Made by a program: the position numbers and the translations under genes
In this document: one piece after another, positions 41,470 through 52,275 of the stretch
How positions within the stretch are numbered: position 1 is the stretch's first letter
Layout of the letters: each line of letters starts with the position of its first letter
Assembly: GCA_035610835.1 (NCBI GenBank)
Contig: CM069459.1
Span: forward strand, 28,229,570 to 28,293,569
DNA length: 64,000 nt
Origin: Ophiura sarsii
Taxonomy: Eukaryota > Echinodermata > Ophiuroidea > Amphilepidida > Ophiuridae
Reading direction: 5' to 3'
Notes under the pieces: generated by a model
What the model was told of the DNA's origin: nothing
The model's input: only the letters and a program-made list of their open reading frames with translations
Database searches by the model: none

Positions 41470-42740
41470 TTCCTCTCATAAATACTTGATGTCAAGTACT
41501 TTAGGTTGGGCAGTAATAAGTTTCTCTATATTAACACGTTCCTGAATCTTTTGATGCTCTGGTCCAGTGAAATCCCGGTACTGTAACTGGTTATTGTCCT
41601 TATTTGTGAATATGCCCCACGGAGTTGATACACTGCTGATAAATGTTTCAAAGGCCGACATTTATTGCGTTCTTGGCTATATTGTCTGTCCTTTTCAAAA
41701 TTTGTATTAATTGAATTACCAGCTGATCTGAAATCCTAAGAAAAAAGTGCAATGGGTCTGAGACTACCCTGTGTACAGGGATAAATGGCAATACTGGGGG
41801 TGCTTTGCAGCTCACGTTTTTAGTCTTTTTTCCTTTTGACAATGCCTGAATTTCATTTACAGTACGTTCCCCTCTTTCAGTATCGACCATAGACCATTTC
41901 TGAGTTGTGTCATGCAGGGGTAGAATTTCGTTATGAGCCGCGAGAATCCAAACGGATTCTCGCGGAAGGATTTTGCAAGAATCTGGATTCTCACAAATTT
42001 TGAGAATCCATGGATTTTTGCGAAATGAATGGAAATAATATCAAGAATAAGGCTATAAGCTTGCACAACTTCCAAATTCGGCATGTTTGTTGACTAAAGG
42101 TCAAATACCAGTCATCTAAGGTCCTGTTTTGGACTTATAATTTTTTTGGTTTTTTTTTTGTGCATGAATCCACATGGATTCACGCTGTAGTGTTTTTACA
42201 CGAATCGATTCGCGCCGAAATTCTACCCCTGGTAATATGCCTCTCTCTCTGAGCTAGGGCACTTGCACCAGACACAGCTGTATGGACTGCTACATGCATC
42301 CAAGTCCATCATCTCATTTAAAAACTTCATGTCAGCAGCTAAATAATATTGGAGGTCAAATGTGTGTGTCACCAACAGCCATAACATCTGGTCTGGTATC
42401 AAGGATGGTAGCAAACGCTGTCTTTAAATCATCATATTTTTCAGGTGCTCGAATCATTGCCAAAATATGTTCACGACTTTTGAATTTGCCATATATATAA
42501 CCCTCACCATCAAATTGACACAATGAATACGTTTTCCAATCCGAGTCCCATCACCACTAAGCTTTATCCCTAAAGTCTTTGGTATAGGTTCATCAGAATG
42601 TTTAGTCATCATTTTAGTGATTAAATGCCGCATTTGTTTGTCAATAGGCTGCCACGCCCCCACTTTACCATCAAATTTATTAACTTTAAATTCTGTCAAT
42701 GTCCTCCTCGGTCTTCCAAAACTGCAAAAGTACATTGCCT
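41470..42740 (-). pseudogene. Unknown transposon-type gene ('SGDGTxxGKR' family), copy A
   Basis: Minus-strand order: 'LTEFKVNKFDGKVGAW', 'LGIKLSGDGTRIGKRIHCVN', then after a frame change 'YYLAADMKFLNEMMDLDACS' and SPYSCVWCKCPSSER. A 318-bp MITE splits the frame here. Then come 'RTVNEIQALSKG', 'PPVLPFIPVHRVVSDPLHFF' and a C-terminal part ending at 41476. The paired CxWCKC and the GDG motif occur in multicopy, transposon-like proteins of sponges, cnidarians and other invertebrates that I recall without a settled superfamily. Frames are broken, so non-functional. Confidence 0.7.
41915..42232. mobile_element. hAT-type MITE inserted in copy A
   Basis: CAGGGGTAGAATTTCG and CGAAATTCTACCCCTG are exact inverted ends. 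They are flanked by GTGTCATG and GTAATATG (a decayed 8-bp pair). The interior is rich in GAGAATCC/GGATTCTCGC. In copy B the host sequence runs straight through (TGTGTCATGCCTCTCTGAGC), giving the empty site. Confidence 0.95.
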
Positions 42741-43005
42741 AGCCAACACAGGCCAATGTTGCTCTGTAGATAATAGGCAATTTACACTCTTGACAGACTA
42801 TAATTGTAACAGACGGGACAAACTTTGAGATAGAATTGCTGGAGAATTATTCATTGATGGGTATTCTCATTATACTTTCTAGGTATTATAAGGTCAACTT
42901 GATAGAAGATAGGAATTCAATTTTGAACCGAAAAAATCTCTTCATGTAAAAAATACACAACTATTTCATGTTTTTTTGTGACAGACGGGACATTTTTAAC
43001 ATGCC
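42741..43005 (-). other. 5' flank of copy A with 'TGTCCCGTCTGT' repeats
   Basis: TGACAGACGGGACA-like words occur twice (about 42808-42823 and 42980-42993) and again in copy B (44771-44784, 44924-44937). They may be subterminal repeats or promoter elements of the transposon. Confidence 0.5.
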
Positions 43006-43350
43006 TTATTTTAAAATATCTTGTAATTGAATCTTCTGAATATTTTGCTGGTATTGCCAAGCAGGTATGATTCCAGCTTGCAATGATCGTTCGAGCCAGT
43101 TGTAAGCATACTCCGAGACCTCCTGGTTAATGATCGGGTTCGACTGATGCAGGTGATGGAGAAGCCTGTGCTGCTCTAAAGCTCTGTGCGTGTCAAACCT
43201 TGTCTGCTCGTGCCAACCACACTCGCAATATATACAGACAAATCTGTTCAGCTGCCACGGCCAGTGGATCACCACCGTATGCCGGTAGAGGTTGGATTGG
43301 GATGAAGCGGAATACTCGCAATCTTCCCAGGTACAGGTGAGGGTCGACAT
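43006..43350 (-). CDS. Small C2H2-type zinc-finger protein, 114 residues
   Basis: From Met at 43350: 'LTCTWEDCEYSASSQSNLYR' then HTVVIH (C-x4-C-x12-H-x4-H), then 'FVCIYCECGWHEQTRFDTHR' then ALEQH (C-x4-C... H-x5-H). A helical tail follows. It is intact and lies between the two copies of the duplicated unit. Whether it is a gene, part of the transposon or chance is open. It may bind DNA, as paired C2H2 fingers do. Confidence 0.5.
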   Translation of the reverse strand: MSTLTCTWEDCEYSASSQSNLYRHTVVIHWPWQLNRFVCIYCECGWHEQTRFDTHRALEQHRLLHHLHQSNPIINQEVSEYAYNWLERSLQAGIIPAWQYQQNIQKIQLQDILK

Positions 43351-43404
43351 GATGTTCGAGTAATTTATGAAAAGCAATGACTGGTTATATGTGTGATGTT
43401 GCCA

Positions 43405-44985
43405 GTATCGACCATAGACCATTTCTGAGTTGTGTCATGCCTCTCTGAGCTAGGGCACTTGCACCAGACACAGCTGTATGTACTGCTACATGCATCCAAG
43501 TCTATCGTCTCATTTAAAAACTTCATGTCAGCAGCTAAATAATATTGGAGGTCAAATGTGTGTGTCACCAACAGCCATAACATCTGGTCTGGTATCAAGG
43601 ATGGTAGCAAACTCTGTCTTTAAATCATCATATTTTTCAGGTGCTCGAATCATTGCCAAAATATGTTCACGACTTTTGAATTTGCCATATATATATAACC
43701 CTCACCGTCAAATTGACACAATGAATATCACCATAGTCCCATCACCACTAATCTTTGTCCTAAAGTCTCTAAAGTCTGGCTATATTGTCTGCCCTTTTCA
43801 AAATGTGTATTAAACAATAGGCTCCCACTGTACCATCAAATTTATTAACTTTAAATTCCGTCAATGTCCTCCTCGGTCTTCCAAAACTGCAAAGTACATT
43901 GCCTAGCACGGTACCAAATTAATGTTATTGGCCCGGGTTCTTATTTGGGCGACTGTTCTTGAACCTTCCATTTTTTTGACTAGCCTTTCTACCGCATGTC
44001 TTGGTGGCATATTCTTCAACTGGATATAAGATCCAATTTCTAAGTTGAATAAATTCAATTCGTTGATTGACCAACGCTGCTTCTTCTTCGACTGCTGCTT
44101 CTTCTTCGGCTAAAAATCAGAAGAATCAGATGAATTCGAATCGGAATCTGAAATAGAAATAAAAACTTGATGATGTAGCTGTTGAGTAAATTTAAGTACA
44201 TCTGTCTATATAAATGTTCCCAGCTTGTGGCTGCTACTAACCCAAGAAATTGTTGACAAGATCTGGAGATAACTCTTGCGCAAGGTTATTGGCTGCACAG
44301 ACGAACAGACAAGTGATAACTAAGTCTCTTCGTTTCAGACGAAACACAAATTAATCAAAATTTAATCACTGAATTAAGATAAAATAAGAAACTTGATGAT
44401 GTCATGTTTTTTTTTAATGAATTACTATCAGAAGGGAACCTACAAGGTCATAAAGATCCTACTCAGCTTCTTGAACGTAAGATTGGCATGGCCATCAAAG
44501 AATCAAAACAGAATTGATAAGAAGAAAGCATCATACTTAAGCACCCATAATCTTCCCTGTGGACTTATGAATCACCCCTCGTATGTAGGCCGGCTGACCC
44601 AAGCGTTTGGGGGAGTTTCTATAGGCAAACAAAGAATTGATTTGTTGGATTTATGGCCCCTGCAAAACAAATATACGGCCCCTGTTAGAAGAAAATCATG
44701 GGCCAATGTTGCTCTGTAGATAATAACAGATGAAAGGAAAGGCAATTTACACTCTTGACAGACTATAATTGTGACAGACGGGACAAACTTTGAGATAAAA
44801 TTGCTGGAGAATTATTCATTGATGGGTATTTTCATTATACTTTCTAGGTATTATAAGGTCAACTTGATAGAAGATAGGAATTCAATTTTGAACCGAAAAA
44901 ATACACAACTATTACATGTTTTGTGACAGACAGGACATTTTTAACATGCCTTATTTTAAAATATCTTGTAATAAAATAATTTTTC
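43405..44985 (-). pseudogene. Duplicated unit, copy B of the 'SGDGTxxGKR' gene
   Basis: 43405-43900 matches copy A without the MITE and reads uninterrupted through 'CKCPSSERHDTTQKWSMVDT'. Part of the GDG exon is deleted (about 43725-43830). 44700-44985 matches 42748-43018. The middle (43915-44690) is different DNA, so this copy is also broken. Confidence 0.85.
43915..44140 (-). pseudogene. Myb/SANT-like domain scrap
   Basis: After an acceptor TTCTATTTCAG the minus strand reads 'DSDSNSSDSSDF', a stop, then PKKKQQSKKKQRWSINELNL and 'PPRHAVERLVKKMEGSRTVA' then QIRTRANNI. An acidic Ser stretch, a basic stretch and a W..E..L...R....IR..V/A.N pattern suggest a Myb/SANT-like DNA-binding tail. It is seen in transposon-associated proteins. 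Confidence 0.45.
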
Positions 44986-45080
44986 ATCTTTTGGGTTAAA
45001 TTTTTATCTTGTGATGGAAAGGAAAGGTTTAATACTTCATATTCAACCAATAATAATTATCTTTCAAACATTAGAACTGT
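44141..45080. other. AT-rich flank, no additional gene
   Basis: Apart from the copy B match (44700-44985) I see nothing definable. Confidence 0.4.
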
Positions 45081-45294
45081 AGCAGAAGGGTGCAGGGGGG
45101 AACTCAAATGTTCATCACAAAATGTTGGAAACAACTATATTTCCCATTTCCGCAAACTTTAACCCTTCATAAAAATAAAACCAAATGCAGCAGAAGAAAA
45201 CCAAAAACAGTTTCTGAAAGCTTGATTAGTCTACTTTCACAGAAAAATGTTTCTTCAACGGTAAAGAAATTGCTTTTAGAATTCATGAATATGC

Positions 45295-45525
45295 AATCCT
45301 TACATGGAAATGGCCAATCCTTACATGGAAATGGCCAATCCTTACATGGAAATGGCCAATCCTTACATGGAAATGGCCAATCCTTACATGGAAATGGCCA
45401 ATCCTTACATGGAAATGGCCAATCCTTACATGGAAATGGCCAATCCTTACATGGAAATGGCCAATCCTTACATGGAAATGGCCAATCCTTACAAGGAAAT
45501 GGCCAATCCTTACATGGAAATGGCC
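45295..45525. repeat. 21-bp minisatellite, 11 copies
   Basis: AATCCTTACATGGAAATGGC then C, eleven times with a single variant (ACAAGG in the tenth copy). Two plus frames stay open across it ('SLHGNGQ' and 'MEMANPY' repeats). The upstream 152-codon frame from 45090 ends in this array and has no recognised domain. Confidence 0.97.
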
Positions 45526-45657
45526 ATTTTCATATCCTGTTTGATTGATTTTTCTTCTTTATATTTCTCTGAATCTACAGTTTCATTTGTATTGCACAAA
45601 ACAAAATAACTTTTGCTATGCAAATTCTTCACACAAAATTATATCCTGCTTTATATA

Positions 45658-45930
45658 AGACATACTTACCTGCCGTACTCAATATCCTTGATACTTCCCA
45701 CATAGCCCAGTTAGACATACTTACCTGCCATACTCAATATCCTTGACACTTCCCACATAGCCCAGTTGGACATACTTACCTGCCGTACTCAATATCCTTG
45801 ACACTTCCCACAAAGCCCAGTTAGACATACTTACCTGCCGTACTCAATATCCTTGACACTTCCCACATAGCCCAGTTAGACATACTTACCTGCCGTACTC
45901 AATATCCTTGACACTTCCCACACAGCCCAG
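45658..45930 (-). repeat. 55-bp tandem array, five copies, each with a splice donor
   Basis: Unit starts at 45661, 45716, 45771, 45826 and 45881, exactly 55 apart. On the minus strand each reads TGGGAAGTGTCAAGGATATT, then GAGTACGGCAG|GTAAGTATG (two units carry a substitution in this stretch, near 45691 and 45730), so the 3' end of an exon with its donor is present five times. Confidence 0.96.
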
Positions 45931-46448
45931 TTAATGCCGGGTTTCAAACAGTTTTTAATCGCTTTAGAAATGTTTCCCTCGGATGTCTCGTTTTCTGGCC
46001 AAAAGCATCCCACTTTGCCACCTTCGAAATGTTTAAACCATAACGTTGGCACAACTTCCCCTTAATGCCGGGTTTCAAACAGTTTTTAATCGCTTTAGAA
46101 ATGTTTCCCTCTGTCGTCTCGTTTTCTGGCCAAAAACATCCCACTTTGCCATCTTCGAAATGTTTAAACCATAACGTTGGCACAACTTCCCCTTAATGCC
46201 GGGTTTCAAACAGTTTTTAATCGCTTTAGAAATGTTTCCCTCTGTCGTCTCGTTTTCTGGCCAAAAACATCCCACTTTGCCATCTTCGAAATGTTTAAAC
46301 CATAACGTTGGCACAACTTCCCCTTAATGCCGGGTTTCAAACAGTTTTTAATCGCTTTAGAAATGTTTCCCTCTGTCGTCTCGTTTTCTGGCCAAAAACA
46401 TCCCACTTTGCCATCTTCGAAATGTTTAAACCATAACGTTGGCACAAT
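45931..46448 (-). repeat. 131-bp tandem array, four copies
   Basis: TTAATGCCGGGTTTCAAACA starts at 45931, 46062, 46193 and 46324. Copies are almost identical. A unit of 131 bp shifts frame at each step. Confidence 0.97.
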
Positions 46449-46722
46449 TTCAACTGACACTTGGTCGCCTTCCTTGTCCAGTGGAAATTCTACAACTGAA
46501 TACATCCTGTAGCATAAAAAACCAAACAATCAAAAAATAAGAAAAAAACCAAGTGTATAATTTGTTTCATTGAACAAAAAATAGAATCTGCGTAGTGGCA
46601 AACTTTAACACACACTTTTAATCAAAACAAATAATTGTCGATCAGAGTCAAATCAAAAAGTAAGACTGAAACTTATATTGGCCTAGGCCTAGACAGTAGC
46701 CTATCATGCACTGTTTGTATTT

Positions 46723-47086
46723 TTAAAGGTAGATGACCCGATCACATTTTCGTAACACAGAATTATTTCAAACATACGGAGATTTTCATATCATATGAAA
46801 GCTCGTATTTTTCTCATCATCATACTGAAATTTGACAGCCTAGATCGGTATAATTACGGAGAAATCGATGAAATAACGTCGAATTACCGCGAATGGTGGT
46901 AACCACCGATATAGTTTGTGTACAACTCAATGGGTACAGTTCACAGCATCTTGTGCGTCTAAAATAAGAACCATTAGAGATATGCAACTCAAACTTTGGA
47001 ACACAACTTTTTTAAGGATAACCTTTCATGTAGAATAGAAAACTTCAAGTTGAAAATCGGAATTTGATCGGGTCATCTACCTTTAA
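46723..47086 (+). mobile_element. TTAA-flanked MITE, family A copy 3 (complete)
   Basis: TTAA, AGGTAGATGACCCGATCA, interior, TGATCGGGTCATCTACCT, TTAA. Both 18-bp ends are perfect inverted repeats. This is the reference copy for 1750-2098 and 12396-12748. Confidence 0.97.
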
Positions 47087-47749
47087 TTTCGTGTTTTTAT
47101 GATAACCCTTTTTGACATCAAATATGATGGATTGTGCTACCAAAAACTTCCATACTACTTCGCCGTCTCGCTCAATCGACCGCCGAATTTTGCACCCGAT
47201 CTTTTTTCTTTCTTTCTTTCGTGGCACATCTACATCACATAAATGTAGTATTTTAAGAAATAAACCACAGGCACAGGACAATTGTTTTTCTTCAAATATA
47301 CTGTTTATTGATCTCACAGTCACACATAGGAAAAGCTTATTATTTTACCTCCGTTTCACAACTAGACTCCACCTTCAGTAGCTTCGGTATACATAAATTG
47401 ATGTGATCATCGGATATCCATTCTTTACTCGTATTCGCTATGAAAAAACAGCGTCTTTCTCCTACATTGTTGGGTAGGCTGGCATGGCAGATTTTCAATT
47501 TGGCATGGAGGCTAGCAAAGTTTGACATTGGAATACATAACGGTTGGTTCGATGCAGTGAAGATAAACAGAATGTGAAGATTTAAATACGTCGGCGATCG
47601 CGTTTGTTGTTGTCTCGATGGAATCCATATTGAAAATGACGACCATATCCGGTCGCTGTGTTTGTATATATGATTGCGATGCAAAGCATTATGGGAAATT
47701 AGATTTTTCCACTCTGGTTACATATACACTGAACGTTTCCATGAACTAC
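47087..47749. other. Intergenic, no gene supported
   Basis: Open stretches exist on both strands (for example 47045-47323 and 47340-47684) but show no family features. Confidence 0.4.
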
Positions 47750-48103
47750 CAATTTGAATAATTCTGGAAGCTCTTTCATCATCAACTGAAATGCTTCGAA
47801 CACTTCCTCTGCCCATCGGGGCATAACTTTCAGGGAGTTTCTGAACGAGAATATTCCACAGGGGCTCCCTTGTTTTGCAGAAGACTTTGTTGGTCCTCTC
47901 CCGATACTGACTGATACGCATCAGTTCTTTGGTCAATGGGGAGCTACTTGCATGCACTAGACAATCTTCAAGATCGGCTTCTCTCTGGTGCATTTGCACA
48001 TTAGCTAGCATCAGCTCATCATTTAGCCTCTTTAACTCGTCCCTGTGATCACAGGTTTTCTTTAGCTTCATCTGCAGTTGTTCAACTTGTTTCTGAAGAG
48101 CTA
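47745..48103 (-). CDS. Coiled-coil exon of an unrecognised protein
   Basis: After acceptor CTCATATTAG the minus strand reads 'LQKQVEQLQMKLKKTCDHRD' then ELKRLNDELMLANVQMHQRE, with heptads of a coiled coil. Then comes 'TREPLWNILVQKLPESYAPM' and GRGSVRSISVDDERASRIIQ, possibly ending at a donor-like GTAGTT (about 47752). No stop inside. I do not recognise it. Neighbouring exons of the same gene are not identified. Confidence 0.45.
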
Positions 48104-48767
48104 ATATGAGAAAAGAAAAATTGTTTCATAGATGATAAATAATATAATTATGCCTTGAAATGTTATTTAATATTAATAATTAAATAATGTAAACTGGGGC
48201 GACATTGACACAGGTGTGGATTTGGATATTTCAGAAAACATAATATTGTTACATGTAGGGTCTATTTTACGTGTCCAAAGTCATCCCAGTTTGAGCCGAA
48301 CGTCACTTTCTAAATTGACATTTTGCTATACCTTCATACAGACACAATCGTGTTACAATACTGGCATATAACTGCCCGAAAACATGATGTTCATTTCATT
48401 CATTAGCAGGTAAACAAACAATATCTCACTCAAAATGTCGATTGGGTTATTTTAAATGTTCCGAGTATATCGCTCATAATTGTCCATACAATTTGAGATT
48501 GATTCGAGTCATACATTGGGCACCGGTTCTTGAATTCTTCATATGGGTGAGCAATGTTGCTCTCAAATCTCCACCAGCCAAGTAGCGTGTCGTACCTTTA
48601 TCTAAAAGACTGGATCTGTTGTCTAACAAGTGCTCTCCCAAACACTGAAGTACCTCTCCTGGCTCAGTTAGGAAAACATGGTATGGTTACAGGAGTGTTT
48701 TTTTCCAATAGTGTTGTAACAGGGTTGCATGGTTTGGTCAGGATATCTTTGTTGAAATGAATGAATA
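48104..48767. other. Intergenic, no gene seen
   Basis: AT-rich, no elements defined. Confidence 0.4.
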
Positions 48768-49070
48768 TTATTTATTAATATTGTAAATAGTATGGGATTC
48801 ATAATTGGTGCTACTGTTACTGTGGCTGCATTGCTTCAGTGTATGGGAGACATATTTGATAAATTTAGTAACCATGCAGTCTTCAACATCCCACTCTTGG
48901 AAAACAATATTTTCCCACCAGTTACAGAATTTTGGCTTACACCACCACCGTCTCTTCCGATGGTCGCCATCCACCGCTACATGCATCAACGCATAGAAGG
49001 CAAGTTCTGCCTCGGTACGATTCCTGATATATGCTCTAAAACGCGCCCTTCTGGCTTCTTCCTCTTGCAT
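48768..49070 (-). pseudogene. Harbinger/DDE4-like nuclease, N-terminal exon
   Basis: The minus strand reads 'KRRWWCKPKFCNWWENIVFQ' then EWDVEDCMVTKF. It has the RRWWVxP...W..I......D....F pattern that opens HARBI1-like transposase nucleases. The DDE exons are not found downstream. A Myb-like partner scrap of the same type lies at 54159-54832. Confidence 0.5.
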
Positions 49071-49136
49071 ATATACAATGCTTGGTTTATTTTATGGGGG
49101 GATTGCATTTAACATATCTTCATCGGCGCAACAAAT

Positions 49137-49305
49137 TCCCCGGGTTCTATTTTTTGTTTGTTTTTGGATATCTGAAATATTTTTGTATTTATTGACCAAA
49201 TAAGGCAACAAAATGGGATTTTTAAATACAACAAACATGAATTTCCACAAAATGATCCGAAAAATTGGAAATAGGCCAACAAAAAAACAAAAAATGGAAC
49301 CTGGC
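49137..49305. mobile_element. Small MITE with about 30-bp arms
   Basis: CCGGGTTCTATTTTTTGTTT is mirrored by AAACAAAAAATGGAACCTGG, with CAACAAATTC and ATGCTTGTTGC further out. Non-coding. Confidence 0.65.
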
Positions 49306-49756
49306 GACGATCATGCTTGTTGCATTAAAGTTACTTGCTGTCCATCAGATGCAGTTTGTATTGAGTTATCGTGTCTGTAAATTTCTACCCTTACTCATGG
49401 AAAATTTGAAACATGTGAGTCATTTTTATCATGTAATTTCAGTACTATAAACATCATGGTCTCTGGGCACTGAAAATTGACAATAATTATCATTATGATG
49501 ACTCAAAACAAGCGCCAATACTAATTCTGTTAACACATATCTTAATGCATGCCATAAACTTGTCTTTCAAATTTCCTGCAATTGTAACATTAATTCCCTA
49601 ACCAGTGCCCTGAGGTCACGGTATTCAAAGTGCTGAAATGTAATGATAAAAATGACCCATGTGTTCGAAATTTTCTTTGACAAAAGAGAAAGACTTACTG
49701 TCACTTACAGTTGAAGTATCATAAGTTTGTTGCACTCACTGTTTATTTTTATTGTT

Positions 49757-49800
49757 TGCCGACAACATGTCTTTTTTGCCGTGATTGGTCACATTTACCA
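49757..49800. mobile_element. Single arm of the 17005-17262 MITE
   Basis: TTTGCCGACAACATGTCTTT, then TTTGCCGTGATTGGTCACAT, matches one end of the intron 6 element. The other arm is absent. Confidence 0.65.
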
Positions 49801-49874
49801 TTACCATCTCACTTGAGCATTGTTTTTAATCTTATTTCACTGAATATCATAAAACTTATTTTACATTTACTTAC

Positions 49875-51214
49875 CTGCAATGGGAGTAGCTTTGCTTCCT
49901 TGTGCAGAATACTGATGAGCACATAGAGTTGCAGGTTGGCCTTCTTCCCTCTTCGGTTTATCCTTGCATGCCAACCTTCAACATCATTGTTGGTTCGCAC
50001 GCTCTGCCGGTAGCATGACCACGTAGCTGGTGTCATGAGGCTATTTTGAATCCACTGAGACTCTACATACTCAAAGACCTGGGCAGATAAAAATGGATAC
50101 AAACATTTAACAGAAACTTGATTAGGCTTGATTCAACATAGTACGTATTTGTAGGTGTGTTGTTATCTCAAGGTGTCAGCTATATCATACAGTGAAGTGA
50201 AGTGAAACAATTTTGCAAATTTGATGGACATTCAATTTTTTCCAGTCCAATCAAATCAACAAGAATAACCAGTAGTTTTATCATGGGTATTACTGCATAA
50301 TATTAATCAGAATGAAAGGAAAATAAAATATCTGGAATCTCTATAGTAAAATGAACTGTCATATAAAATGTTTTTTCAATTACTTGATTTATTTAATAAA
50401 TTATTAGAACAATACAATAATGCATTATGACTTTCCCAGGAAAACTGTTTTTCTGTACATGTAAATAACTGTTTCAGCTGTTAGTTTAGGTTTCTGTTGT
50501 TCCATATCGCTGCTAGAATTGATCTCACGTTTACATGGTGTTAATGGGGAAAATGAGATTTTACAGTCCATTTTACTGTAATGTACCAAGAGAGACATTG
50601 TTTTTTTCTGACTAGATTATGATTGATAGTGATATTTTGATAAAGTTGCTTGAAATTTAGATGGGCCATGTGATGGTCATGGTGTGATATCAACTAATAG
50701 GCGACAATGTCTCTCTTACATAAATTATAAGATAAGTCTGATCCTGGCCCTTGAGAATATCTGCTCATTTTGAACACTGATTATTCATGAGTTTACTTTA
50801 TCTTCATTCGGGTAAGCTCATAATTGTACCATGAAATGCATTGTTCAAAACAACATACCACTTTGAGATTAGGCGTAGTTGCTCTCGCCTTCAATCTAGT
50901 AAACTGGTCAGGAATGGCAGAAGCCGGTAGACATGGTAGTGCCATCATCTGACTAAGTAGCCTATACACAGAGTCCTTCTCAATGTAACTCCTTGTGAGT
51001 TTGCAAGATGCGATATGTCTCCAAACTGCCTGCCTCCAGTGGAAAGCACATAGTGTGGGAAAACCTCTTTCAGTGCCAACCAGATGGCGGTTTCAAAATC
51101 TAGCATACACTCCACCATCTCCATACCATTCTGGAGGTGCCGCTTAATAGCCTTAAAAACAGCTCTGTAGTCTGCTTTGCTTTTGCCTGACATTAGGACG
51201 TAGCAGAGAGGTAC
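49875..51214 (-). pseudogene. MULE (Mutator-like) transposase, two exons
   Basis: Exon 51214-50859 starts 'VPLCYVLMSGKSKADYRAVF', then 'MLDFETAIWLALKEVFPHY' (second acidic residue of the DDE set). In a shifted frame it gives AFHWRQAVWRHIASCKLTRS (the CxFHW block, Cys lost at the shift near 51068). It ends 'ATTPNLKV' at donor GTATGT. Exon 50078-49875 joins in frame: 'VFEYVESQWIQNSLMTPATW' and 'VRTNNDVEGWHARINRRGKK', ending at GTAAGT. Order and motifs are those of MULE transposases. The frameshift makes this copy defective. The N-terminal exon may be the type seen at 60000-60635. Confidence 0.85.
50100..50858. other. MULE intron
   Basis: AT-rich intron between the two MULE exons. No further element defined. 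Confidence 0.7.
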
Positions 51215-52085
51215 CTATAAAATGATTAGAGAGAAGATTGTCATATTAGGAAAGATTGTTTAGCTTTCTAATTAACAATTCATTAGATATAAAAATATAA
51301 TTCTTATATAGTGGGTGTGGTTTTCAAATAATAACCTCAGTGCGTATTGTCAACGTGTTAGCGTGGCCTACATATGTTCATGTTTAAATTTGAAAAATGT
51401 GCATTCAATCAAAATTATGAAAAAGTGTCTGTCATCTTGCTCGATTTAATAGGATTCTAGTGTTAACCCATCAAAATTGTGAATTTATCTCAATTTTTTT
51501 TTTATTGCAATTGGTTACAGGTGATATCAAAGTCACCGGTGAGTCCAAATAAATCATTTCAAACTATGTTCTTGTTTAAATTTAGATGTGTGGTGGCATG
51601 GGAAAACCCTTCACATGGTCATTTTCTAGCAACTTGTTTTTTTTCTTTGGCAGAGAGCTTCATACTCTACTGAGTATAGGACTGTTTACATTTGTCAGAA
51701 ATTCCATCTAGAACCACAGTTATAGTTTTTTAAAGTCGGCAAGTTTAAACGCAACAATCAAAATTGAAACTGACAATTCAAAGGGGTACACAAAATAAAA
51801 CTACATTGTTATATCACACAGAATAGCTTGTCATATGAAAAGGACTTCTGATATGAACCTAGTTTTTTGCGATATTATTAACAATTGTAAGTTCTTCACT
51901 TTCAAAATCTTTACAATGCATTGTCGGAATTCACAAGTGGTTGCCATGGTAACAATGTCATATTACGTAAACATAGCATTTTACACATACAATTTGATAA
52001 ACAAGGTTCATAAAAGTACTAAAATAAACTTCACATCTGGAATTTGGCATAAACAACTCCTGGAGACTAAAGATCAAGGTATCAT
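51215..52085. other. Intergenic, no gene seen
   Basis: AT-rich. No definable repeat. Confidence 0.4.
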
Positions 52086-52086
52086 C

Positions 52087-52275
52087 TTACTGACTTTCTT
52101 TTGCTGCTTGCTTCAGTAGTTTACCCACGGTTTTCTCTGCTTTTAGAAAGTATGATGCCCCATACATGACGCAGGCGTATAATGCATTGACTACAAATTG
52201 AAGATCATGATTTGCCTTCCAACATTGCAGACTATGTTTATTGTATTGATTGATGTAGGTAGCATTTGGGCGACG
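52087..52275 (-). pseudogene. Helitron helicase-protein fragment
   Basis: Minus strand 'ATYINQYNKHSLQCWKANHD' then LQFVVNALYACVMYGASYFL. Matches the 'YVNxYNxxLLxxWxANxDIQxVxDxYACxxYxxxYxxK' block that lies before the PIF1 helicase of Helitrons. About 60 codons, isolated. Confidence 0.75.

Larger units (their letters stand above)
45658..46512 (-). pseudogene. Exon expanded by two tandem arrays, N-terminal transposon-type protein
   Basis: On the minus strand a start at 46512 reads MYSVVEFPLDKEGDQVSVEI, then 'VPTLWFKHFEDGKVGCFWPE' and 'KAIKNCLKPGI'. Past both arrays' boundary it continues 'NWAVWEVSRILSTAG' at a GTAAGT donor. That composite resembles the short N-terminal module 'M(F/Y)xVVEF...VPxxW...DGxxCxWP...W....V.(V/I)L..AG' of multicopy invertebrate proteins, some with BEN domains. 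It is interrupted because the middle is repeated 131 bp x 4 and the end 55 bp x 5. No downstream exon recognised. Confidence 0.6.

Noticed and set aside
48792..49112. Plus-strand 106-codon frame opposite the Harbinger-like exon
   Set aside because: The minus-strand reading shows the RRWWCxP pattern; the plus frame has no features.
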